64,000 bases of DNA from Toxonevra muliebris (Eukaryota; Arthropoda; Insecta; Diptera; Pallopteridae): contig OY829326.1 of NCBI GenBank assembly GCA_963691655.1, positions 69,495,235-69,559,234 on the forward strand, written 5' to 3'. This document shows, piece by piece, positions 1 to 8,428 of this stretch. Every line of letters begins with the position of its first letter. Position 1 is the stretch's first letter. The notes beneath the pieces are model-generated. The model ran no database searches. It was not told where the DNA came from and saw only the letters and a program-made list of their open reading frames with translations. The position numbers and the translations under genes are program-made.

Positions 1-319
1 CATTGTAGCTAGTCTGCATAACAGTTCGTTATTTGAAAGTCTAGTACATGGGAGAGTGTGTGTGTTTGTGAGAAAATGATTCTAGGTGTCATTTTTTCTG
101 AACTTCAAATAACGAAATTGACATGAACTTAAGTCATGACTTTGAAAATTAACCTCTAGATTTAATTTTCATAGTCTCCTAAAAAAAAACTATCATGAAC
201 TGATCGAATGGGGACCGTTCAGAAAAAATGACACCTAGAATCATTTTCTCACAAACACACACACTCTCCCATGTACTAGACTTTCAAATAACGAACTGTT
301 ATGCAGACTAGCTACAATG
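1..319. repeat. Perfect inverted repeat at the left edge of the tandem array
   Basis: Bases 1-103 are an exact reverse complement of 217-319, separated by 113 bp. The arm may continue left of the window. The right arm is part of the first ~490-bp unit, so the left arm is an inverted piece of the same unit. It is joined directly to the unit at the point where the text 'aacttcaaataacg' begins (101). With no mismatch over 103 bp the inversion is young or is kept identical by gene conversion. Tail-to-head copies with an inverted fragment at the 5' side are known for Penelope-like retroelements; that link is inference. Confidence 0.95.
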
Positions 320-483
320 GGAAAAAAACAACAACATAAATGTATGGAACGGTAGTGGTAGTTTCTTTCAATATCTCTATTCAGTGAAGATATTTGGAAT
401 CAAATCCGTAATTCTGGGTTATGATTTCAAATATTAGTAGCTTATATAGGATATTGAAAGATTAAGAACTATCACTAAGATCA

Positions 484-533
484 CTGATGAGGAATTGTGG
501 CGGATTCCGAAACGGCCGTCTGATTTGCCCGTC
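484..533 (+). ncRNA. Hammerhead-ribozyme-like core, copy 1
   Basis: The order of elements fits a hammerhead. CTGATGA (484-490) is followed by a helix II hairpin with perfect 5-bp stem GGAAT/ATTCC (491-495 with 504-508) and an 8-base loop, then GAAA (509-512). A helix III hairpin follows, ACGG/CCGT (512-515 with 529-532), ending in the cleavage triplet GTC (531-533). The weak point is helix I. The bases just 5' of CTGATGA (aagatca) pair with those after GTC (tctatata) only through AGA/TCT with a three-base bulge, or more distantly through ATCAC (471-475) with GTGAT (551-555). It is therefore a candidate, possibly decayed or needing a dimer. Confidence 0.4.
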
Positions 534-976
534 TCTATATACATTGTTGTTGTGATGACTACATTTGTTCATTAAGCCTGTTTATATATAACTTCAAATA
601 ACGAAATTGACATGAACTTAAGTCATGACTTTGAAAATTAACCTCTAGATTTAATTTTCATAGTCTCCTAAAAAAAAAAAAACTATCATGAACTGATCGA
701 ATGGGGACCGTTCAGAAAAAATGACACCTAGAATCATTTTCTCACAAACACACACACTCTCCCATGTACTAGACTTTCAAATAACGAACTGTTATGCAGA
801 CTAGCTACAATGGGAAAAAAACAACAACATAAATGTATGGAACGGTAGTGGTAGTTTCTTTCAATATCTCTATTCAGTGAAGATATTTGGAATCAAATCC
901 GTAATTCTGGGTTATGATTTCAAATATTAGTAGCTTATATAGGATATTGAAAGATTAAGAACTATCACTAAGATCA

Positions 977-1026
977 CTGATGAGGAATTGTGGCGGATTC
1001 CGAAACGGCCGTCTGATTTGCCCGTC
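977..1026 (+). ncRNA. Hammerhead-ribozyme-like core, copy 2
   Basis: This is the same core as at 484-533, displaced by 493 bp and unchanged: CTGATGA, 5-bp helix II, GAAA, 4-bp helix III and GTC. The same doubt about helix I applies. Confidence 0.4.
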
Positions 1027-1466
1027 TCTATATACATTGTTGTTGTGATGACTACATTTGTTCATTAAGCCTGTTTATATATAACTTCAAATAACGAAAT
1101 TGACATGAACTTAAGTCATGACTTTGAAAATTAACCTCTAGATTTAATTTTCATAGTCTCCTAAAAAAAAAACTATCATGAACTGATCGAATGGGGACCG
1201 TTCAGAAAAAATGACACCTAGAATCATTTTCTCACAAACACACACACTCTCCCATGTACTAGACTTTCAAATAACGAACTGTTATGCAGACTAGCTACAA
1301 TGGGAAAAAAACAACAACATAAATGTATGGAACGGTAGTGGTAGTTTCTTTCAATATCTCTATTCAGTGAAGATATTTGGAATCAAATCCGTAATTCTGG
1401 GTTATGATTTCAAATATTAGTAGCTTATATAGGATATTGAAAGATTAAGAACTATCACTAAGATCA

Positions 1467-1516
1467 CTGATGAGGAATTGTGGCGGATTCCGAAACGGCC
1501 GTCTGATTTGCCCGTC
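1467..1516 (+). ncRNA. Hammerhead-ribozyme-like core, copy 3
   Basis: Third identical copy, 490 bp after the second. If the three cores were active in one transcript, cleavage would release unit-length RNAs of about 490 nt. The same doubt about helix I applies. Confidence 0.4.
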
Positions 1517-1662
1517 TCTATATACATTGTTGTTGTGATGACTACATTTGTTCATTAAGCCTGTTTATATATAACTTCAAATAACGAAATTGACATGAAC
1601 TTAAGTCATGACTTTGAAAATTAACCTCTAGATTTAATTTTCATAGTCTCCTAAAAAAAAAA

Positions 1663-1989
1663 TTTATTTATCCAATATTCTTAAATCCCAAAACATTTCT
1701 TTCGGAACTTTACCTTCATTTTTTTCAGTGAAAATACATATACCAACAAAATCCATTGATCAAATAAAAAAAGTTTGGAAGATCTGAAATCTCTGTCTTT
1801 TTCAATTCTTTCAGCACTCCCGATACAAACACTTCCCTAAGTAAGTTTGTAGACTGAAAGCTCTTAATAGTCTTTTCTCATCTAGATCTTAAAAATATCT
1901 TTAATCCTTTAGATTCAGTATTTTTGTGCTAACAAAACCTTATGATCTCCAAATATTCTAGTTTTTCTTTAGAAATATTTTGGACTTAC
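1663..1989 (-). other. CrebA: CrebA intron, part next to coding exon 5
   Basis: This is AT-rich sequence with no repeat or coding signal that I recognise. On the minus strand the intron starts with donor GTAAGT (1984-1989), directly after the last codon of the exon. It continues through the tandem array and off the window, so the acceptor and the zipper exon are not visible. Confidence 0.7.
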
Positions 1990-2133
1990 TTTATTTTTGA
2001 TTTTTCTGCGTATTTTTTTCAAAGACTTCTCTTCAGCTTTGGTTAGTGGAAGCTTTTGTGGTATTGGATAACCTTCTGCGAGTAATGTACGTTTTTCCTC
2101 TTCGGTTAAAATTAAAGTGCCCGTTGACCCTTT
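1990..2133 (-). CDS. CrebA: CrebA coding exon 5: pre-bZIP segment and start of the basic region
   Basis: The exon is 144 nt, 48 codons, phase 0 at both ends. It reads [18 protein letters not shown] at its start and ends in IRRKIKNK, the first part of the bZIP basic region. Acceptor TATAG lies just before the first codon (minus strand) and donor GTAAGT just after the last. The text [20 protein letters not shown] matches the block before the bZIP in Drosophila CrebA almost exactly, as I recall that protein. The family (CREB3/OASIS) binds CRE-like sites as dimers and activates secretory-pathway genes. The rest of the basic region and the leucine zipper must be on an exon outside the window, so DNA binding cannot be judged from this part. 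Confidence 0.95.
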
Positions 2134-2207
2134 CTATAAGAATTGAAATAAAATCAAACATTGTTTTTTCCAATTTCTTTTTATATATACTCGTAATTCG
2201 AACTTAC
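2134..2207 (-). other. CrebA: Short CrebA intron (74 bp)
   Basis: Donor GTAAGTT (2201-2207) and acceptor ending TTATAG (2134-2139) on the minus strand. The size is usual for small fly introns. It separates two phase-0 exon ends: ...ISSQP before it and KGSTG after it. Confidence 0.9.
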
Positions 2208-2738
2208 CGGCTGAGAACTTATAAGCGGTGTGTGAATGGGTTGCCTTGTAGAGCCACCTCCTCCTGCAGCACCACTACCAGCGCCACCACCATTGATATT
2301 ACGTCCACCACCTGCACTCAAACAATTTGAATTATTGGACGATGATGAGGATGAACTGCTGCTGGTGCTGCGACGTGCAGTTGTTGTAACGATGGCGGGA
2401 CCACCTGAAGCTGCTGCTGTAGCCACAGATATAGAAACGGAAGTGTTTGGCGACAATGGCGATAGTAAATGTTCCGGTGTTAAATTACCTTCGGATTCAT
2501 CGCTGGGAGAGGATGAGGGTGGTGTTAAAGGTAAACCATAAGTACCAGCGCCATTGTTGTTGTGTTTTGCAGGTGTAGTGCCATTGATGTATGTACCATT
2601 TGGCAGGGTTGTCGTCTCATTTTTAATATTAAATTTAGGTATTATAATATTTTGACTATTTGACGAGTTCGAGCTCAAGATCAATTGCTGTGATTTGAGT
2701 AGACTGTGTGACGCAGGAGTTAATTGAAAGCAACCATT
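2208..2738 (-). CDS. CrebA: CrebA coding exon 4: proline/serine-rich middle region
   Basis: The exon is 531 nt, 177 codons, phase 0 at both ends. It starts NGCFQLTPASHSLLKSQQ after acceptor TTTTAG. It contains the conserved blocks YGLPLTPPSS, SDESEGNLTPEHL and LSPLSPNTSVSISV, then a serine run, a glycine-rich tract, and ends TRQPIHTPLISSQP before donor GTAAGT. These blocks occur in the same order in Drosophila CrebA. The run of Ser and the Gly-rich insert are low-complexity expansions. The many SP and TP sites suggest a phosphorylated, disordered activation region; that is inference. An open frame on the plus strand over the same bases is a shadow. Confidence 0.95.
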
Positions 2739-2806
2739 CTAAAATTGAAAAATTTAAATAGATCATAGAAATTATAAAATTTTTCCATTTGATTTTTAAT
2801 GCATAC
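2739..2806 (-). other. CrebA: Short CrebA intron (68 bp)
   Basis: Donor GTATGC (2801-2806) follows codons ...FEHK; the acceptor TTTTAG precedes NGCF. It is phase 0. GTATGC is weaker than the GTAAGT of the other CrebA introns, but joining here restores the Drosophila-like order. Confidence 0.88.
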
Positions 2807-3657
2807 CTTATGCTCAAATACAAGATCTGAATTAGTATATTGAGCCATATTAGCCATGCTGAGACTCAATTTTGAACCACCACCACCCTTTGCTTTGGCA
2901 CTAGCTTGTTGTGTTGTTGTATTTGGACTTGGCGGGCAACTAGAATCTGGTGACATTGGTTCATCTTTAATAAAAGATTCATCGATTTCAATATCGGAGC
3001 AAATGTCGGGTGAGGTGCTGCCATCACGTGTTGAAGCTGGCGAATCGCAGATACTTTCCGAATCCATAGATGAAATATGTTGTTGAGGTAGGTATTGGTG
3101 TTGCTGTTGCTGCGACTGTGGCTGCATAATTGTATTTTTAACAAATGTGATAGTTGTGGCACCGCCAGCAATATTGTGGTTATTGTTGTTGCTGGTGTTA
3201 TTGTTGTTGTTGCTGTTATCAAGATTTCGCAGGTTAAAAGTCATTGGTGCGCTAGCTGTAATTTTATTTAGGCTAGCATAAATGCTATTGTGATTTTGAT
3301 TATGATTATGCTGGTGGCTATGATGAAAGGGTAGCGTTGTAGCAGTTGTAGTACTAGCAGCATGGCTACTAAAACCAGATGTTGATGCAGGTGTTGTTGT
3401 TAGCAAAGAATTTGCCATAGTATGAGCATTGTTGTTGCTGCTATTGTTGTTTGCGGTTGCCAACGAGGTAACCGCAACGGGCGAGCAATGCATTGCTATA
3501 GATGCTGCTGTTGTTGGTGGTGAGGTTGATATTGTTAGACATTTGGGATCAATTGTTGCAGCAGTATCTGCATGATGTAGTGGATGATGATGGTGATGGC
3601 GTAAATTGCTGGTTACAGTTTTTAGCGATATTGCAGGATAGCACTCATCTTCCATAT
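2807..3657 (-). CDS. CrebA: CrebA coding exon 3: acidic and homopolymer-rich region
   Basis: The exon is 851 nt. The first two bases complete an Asp codon begun in exon 2, then MEDECYPAIS follows (Drosophila has a near-identical block). The acceptor is ATAAG. Going on, there is a His run, Asn runs and Gln-rich stretches. A highly conserved block follows: SDIEIDESFIKDEPMSPDSS (residues near bases 2940-3000), then SLSMANMAQYTNSDLVFEHK. IKDEPMSP fits the phosphorylation-dependent sumoylation pattern. Here the exon is clearly longer than the Drosophila counterpart because of His, Asn, Thr and Gln expansions. The ATG at 3653-3655 is an internal Met and not the translation start, since exon 2 joins in frame. 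Confidence 0.95.
2948..2971 (-). other. CrebA: Phosphorylation-dependent sumoylation motif in CrebA
   Basis: Eight codons read IKDEPMSP, an exact fit to the pattern hydrophobic-K-x-E-x-x-S-P. The motif lies in the block conserved with Drosophila CrebA. Function is predicted from the pattern only. Confidence 0.7.
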
Positions 3658-4335
3658 CTTATAAAAACAAATAAAGAAAAACAATTATTAACTAATTCAA
3701 TATGAATAAATTAAAATACTGCTAATTATATAGAGTGAAATTATAGGAAAGTACATGGCACATATTGTAGGTTTATATGATAGCGAAATAGAAAATGCAG
3801 TAAAATATTTACTAGGTAGAAGTAATTACAGATGTTTACATTTAATTAACAATTTCAAGTAATTAATTATATATCTTATATACATATGCATTAGATATAC
3901 ATATTTCATAATAGTGTGCATATATATAATACATATCCTCATTGAATAACTTGAATTTCTGTTATGATAAGTAGAAATGTTGCTAGAAGGGAAAACCCAC
4001 TTAGTTATTAGATAACTACAAAAACAACAAGCTGTGCTGAAGTGAAAATATTTTATAATTTTTTATGAACTAACCTTAAACCTTCAAGACCAGTTGCTTA
4101 ACTCATTTTATCCTATTCTATGATTCTCTCATTTATGATTTCTGAAAGCCTCATGGCCAGCACAAATGTATCAAATAAACTGAAAATAAATATTTATTCA
4201 GACATTCAAGCTGTTCTTAAGGTCTCAGAAAGTTAAACCACTAGCGGATCTAAAGATTGTGGATAAGAAATTTTAATAATTTTCGAGAAAGGGGAAATTT
4301 ATCCCAACATAATAATGGGTTTCTCGCCCATTTTT

Positions 4336-5045
4336 AGGATTTATTTAATGGTCTGTTTTTTTTTTAATTATTAAGCCTGAATTTTGGTCTGCTTTATCGG
4401 ATCTGGTGATCTATGTAAGTTTTGGTCTTAATATCGGGATGATTTCTGGTTTGAATTTTGGCATCCTTTTGGTATAAAATTAAATCTGAATATTGATCTT
4501 AGTTTAGGTTTGAATCTTAGGATGATCTTTGGTTTGTACTTGATCTGAATTTTGGTCACATTTTTGGTCTACTTTTGATTTGAATTTTGGTCTGATATTT
4601 GCTCTGACTTTGGTTCTGATTTTGATCGGAACTTTGGATGATTTTTGTTGTGTATTTTGGCCTGAATTTTTGTATGTTTTTGATTTAAAAAGGTCTTGGT
4701 CTTAATATCGCAATGATATTTTATCTGATTTTGATTATATTCTAAATTTTAAACTAATTTTTGGTCCGTTCTTGATCTAAGTATTGGTCTTTTGATCTGA
4801 AGTTCGATTAGATCGATTTGGTTGAAACTTGTTTCAAATTTTAGTCTATTTTTACTCTAAGTTTATCTTTATTTGGTTTGAATTTTAATCAGAATATCAG
4901 AATGGTTTTAGGTATGATTTTCGGTCTGAGTTTTGATCTGAAATTTGGTTTGTTCTATATATGAATTGAATATCGGTCTATGATTCGGTCTGAAATTTAA
5001 TTTGATTTTTTTGTGAATTTTGATTCGACTTTTAAATTGTTTTTA
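4336..5045 (+). repeat. Degenerate short tandem repeat of TTTGGTCTGA type
   Basis: About 700 bp made of imperfect repeats of roughly 10-20 bp around 'ttttggtctgaattttgatc'. Units vary too much for a fixed period. The same motif in the same orientation makes up 36590-37440. Open frames here are a by-product of the repeat. Confidence 0.75.
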
Positions 5046-6699
5046 GCCTAGTTAATGAGTTAACTTGTTTCTATTATTCCTTCCAATTCTTATTTTTATG
5101 TAAAATTTAATGCTTTCCTTTTATAGTGGAAAATTAACAACCCCTCCCCCCCAAATACAATAAAAAAAATGAGGGGTGACTACAAAATCCAATCGAGATT
5201 CCTTTTAACTAATTTAGTGGCAACAATAATAATGGTTATAATATTTATTTGACTGGAGGTCTTTTGGGTTATGATATCTTGATGCGTTAAAAGATTCTGC
5301 TGCACGAAATTACAAAGAACTTGTTCTCAATCTTTTCTAAAAACCTGTGTCTGTATAACTATCTGGTTTATTATACAGCCAAACATCAAATTTAGAGCTT
5401 TTAAATGGTTTAATGAATTCAAACTATGAAATTTGATTAGAAACTTTAGTAAACTTGCACCAGAATAGTAAGCGTAAGAAATCCAGAATTTTTTGTCCTG
5501 CATATCACTTTCTAAGTATTTATATGTATAATTAAAACGTCTATAACTAATCGAATTCCACCTGTGACGTAAATTCTATAAATTAAACTAAGTACCTATT
5601 AATTAAATTTTTAAAACAAATACAAACACCGACTACTCGTATTAAAAATATTAAAAAAAAAGAAAAACAATTTAAACCCATTAATTTTTAAATCTTTCGT
5701 TTTAACTTATTTTTTTTTACAAAATATATGTATGCAATAAATTTTTGCAAATTAATCAAAAACAGAATTCAATGAACTCTAGAATATTTACGAGTATTTA
5801 ATACTGGAAATTTTTGTTTTGTTTAAAACAAAAAAAAAATTATTGTAATACAAAAACAAATATTGCTTATACATGAGGTTAAAAGTCCAAAACTGTTGGA
5901 GATCAGACAAAAAGCCTTTTCAAAAAAAAAAGAAGAATTAATTAAAAAAAAGGCTACAAAATGAAATTTTTTCCCTCAAAAATTTACTTTATTTTACAAT
6001 TATGATTTACACTAGGTACCTACCTACCTACATATATTATTAATCATTATTGAACAACACAAGAGAAGATGCTAATTCCTATAGAGCTTTATTATTAATG
6101 AAATTGTTTGATTAGGTATATATATATATATTATTATTTTTTTTTGCAAATTATTAGTAAAATTTAATTTACATACCTACTTTCTTTTTTCTTAATTAAA
6201 AATTAATATTCTTGTGTTAAAATATTTTATAGAAGAAATAACCACAATGAGAAATGCAGAAAGGCAGATGGAATTTCTAATATTTAGTATATGGTAGGTT
6301 GTTTTCCCCCTGATTGGTGATTTTCTTATAAACTCTTTTCAGTTTTCTATCAAAAGAAACCGCATGAGGGACACAGTTTTTTTTTTCCAGAAATCTACAA
6401 CAAGGCAGAACCAAACAATTAATTTTAGTCTCAGTGAATGCTTCAGAATGTTTCTTTTATATTCACACTTTTTAAATGTAACTTCAACAGCAGCGAGAGA
6501 AAAAATAAAGTATTTTATTACATACAACCTTAATTCAAGTAATCAAAGTCTAGTGGGAATGGTTTAGAATCATTTGCTATATAAATTTTTCAGAATAGTT
6601 TTCATTCTGAAATTCTTGTTACACCATTGGAACATTGTGGAAAATTGAAAATATGCGTTACTTGTAAAGGAAACCCTTTATACATCATTTATATGTGGA

Positions 6700-7480
6700 A
6701 TAACACTACCACCTGGAGAATAGTCATTAAATTCTGGACCATATATTACCCTACAAAAATTAAAAACCACCTCACTAGGATTCGTTTCGATGAATTCAGT
6801 TTAACTTCGGATTATCTTTAATGAACATTTCCGAAACTATTGCGTTAATTGCGAGTAAGAAAGCTTAGATCATTTACTTTCTAGCCTTTGGTGGAATTTT
6901 CTGAAATAAACTTTAACGAACATCAGATTTAGGTTTCCAAACCGGATCAGAATCAGGTTTCTAAACCGCAAACAAAACTCAGCTAATCAGTTTTTAATAT
7001 CATACTATTCTATAAGAGCTAAAGGTTTCTTAATCAGTGTTACCAGAATAACTGTTATCAGTCAGTACAGGTGACTGGTTAAAAGATGTTCTTAAATCTA
7101 GATTGGGCATCTCCGTTAACGAACACTGCCGAAGTTGTAGCGTTACCAGCAAGAACCATACAAATTACTGTGCGGCGCTCGGTTGAATCTGCTTTCGTTT
7201 TAGAGGACCACTTTTATTTGAGTCTTTCATAGAATAGGCCTCATACAAACAGGTTATTCCAGTACAGATTACTCGAAAATAAATTTTCAAGCATCTAGAC
7301 AGAATAGCTAATAATTTTTGGTTCTCCTACAATTCTACAAGAGTTAAAAACCTTCTCATCAGAGTCACCAGATTAACTGCTGTCAATACAAGTCACTAGG
7401 CATTAGAGGTTCATGAATCTAGACTTGGTCTTCCCTTTAACAAACACTGCTGAAGCTGTACCGAGAAAGAACACATGTAT
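6700..7480 (+). pseudogene. Tandem decayed 3' ends of a Jockey-type non-LTR retrotransposon
   Basis: Three diverged copies lie about 300-315 bp apart. Shared parts are 'ttaacgaacactgccgaag' near 7114, 'ttaacaaacactgctgaag' near 7437 and 'aatgaacatttccgaaac' near 6820, each preceded about 100 bp upstream by an 'agagttaaaaacc'-like block. Translation with frame jumps gives fragments such as RVKNLLIRVTRLTAV and RLGLPFNKHC, which resemble the region after RNase H in Jockey-clade ORF2, before its cysteine/histidine motif. All frames are broken. Confidence 0.5.
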
Positions 7481-7549
7481 TGCCCGACTATCTAGTGTTC
7501 ATATTTTACAAAGTCAAGAAGTTAATTAAGTAACTGCTGTATAGGGAAC

Positions 7550-8135
7550 AGAGTGGGCGCTCTCTTTTTATCTGCTCCTATCAAAGCCTATTCGGATTAC
7601 ACAGTTGTCTCGAAAATCGTGGACGAAGCAATTGTCAGGCTTAACAGACTTGGGAGAAGGTATTCAGTAACAGTGATGGCGCAAGTATCTTGGGTAACGA
7701 GAGATGGGGGGTTATGTTGGCCAGAAAAGGATCAACAATGATTGTTACTGACCCGTAGCCTGATATTGGATGCACCCATTCTTTCATGAATTGTGAAATG
7801 TGGGTGAGGTTGCGTCAATTACACAACAACCATGGGCGAGGACTAGATTCCTGTTGACAGCCGAATTGGTTTATTGACTCTTCCATACAAAACAGATCCA
7901 AGTATCTGGTAAGTCTGCAAACGTTTGACTTGAGACTCATTGTAAGACTCGTCGCAGGTTTTGCCACAGTCAACGATTTTCTGCATAAAATCGGTATCAA
8001 GAAATTGAGTTTATATGAAGCATATCTTGAAAATGATGAAACTACAGAACATTGCATTTGTGAATTTCCTGTTTTCCCTCGAACGAGACGTGCTACGCTA
8101 GGCAACATTTCTTGACGAAAAAGAACTAAGTCAAC
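7550..8135 (+). pseudogene. Jockey-type ORF2 relic: RNase H and C-terminal Cys/His region
   Basis: The first part (7556-7741) reads like the end of an RNase H domain: AYSDYTVVSKIVDE then IVRLNRLGRRYSVTVM, comparable to IYSDSQAA...LNRLG...V. After indels and stops, 7915-8115 reads LRLIVRLVAGF, HKIGIKKLSLYEAYLENDET and TEHCICEFPVFPRTRRATLG. This is the typical C-terminal segment with the LH-G spacing and CxxCP-like end. The zinc-binding Cys pair is lost (YEAY in place of CxxC). It follows the tandem 3'-end fragments and is followed by the 3'-tail motif at 8385. Confidence 0.65.
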
Positions 8136-8384
8136 CTTGATCTATCCCAGCTAAGCAAATTTGCGAAGGCTTCTAGTATATTTAGCCTACTCTATTATTT
8201 AGCGGACTCTATTAATTCAATGCAATACAATAGGTAAATTAGCAAGTCTTTTCTTAGGACTTAAGAAACTCCCTAGATTTTATATCTGCTAAGTGTTAGC
8301 TAGAGTCGCTTCGTATGGTGGGTTCGGTACTCAGAAAGATAAAAAAAAAACTATAGGCTTTCATATACAAAAATATAATTAATG

Positions 8385-8428
8385 GAAAATGCTCGACTTA
8401 AGTCCTCAATGAGCAGTTGCGCCATAAT
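8385..8428 (+). repeat. 3'-tail motif of the Jockey-type family
   Basis: The text 'gagcagttgcgccataatg' and the preceding 'gctcgacttaagtcctcaa' recur, diverged, at 11165-11215 and 34375-34420. It sits 250 bp after the decayed ORF2 end, which fits a 3' untranslated tail. Confidence 0.5.

Larger units (their letters stand above)
102..1662 (+). repeat. Tandem array of ~490-bp units (three full, one partial)
   Basis: Units begin at 102, 591, 1084 and 1574 (partial, to about 1662), each starting 'acttcaaataacgaaattg'. Their lengths are 489, 493 and 490 bp. The difference equals the difference in one internal A-run (9, 13 and 10 A), so the units are otherwise the same length and look identical by eye. 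The array stops exactly at this A-run (1653-1662), then unique sequence follows. This suggests that the A-run is the 3' end of a retro-element or retrozyme-like unit. No protein-coding frame is visible. A diverged relative lies at 33282-33500. The sequence sits in the CrebA intron between the last visible exon and the missing zipper exon. Strand is given for the orientation in which the A-run is at the 3' side. Confidence 0.93.

Noticed and set aside
102..1662. CRISPR array
   Set aside because: The repeats are whole ~490-bp units without short repeat-spacer alternation, and the DNA is from an insect nucleus.
2046..2541. Plus-strand open frames over the CrebA exons
   Set aside because: Antisense shadows of exons 4 and 5, which have conserved protein blocks and splice sites on the minus strand.
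2866..3222. Second minus-strand frame of 118 codons inside CrebA exon 3
   Set aside because: A frame-shifted reading of repeat-rich coding sequence; the conserved blocks are in the other frame.
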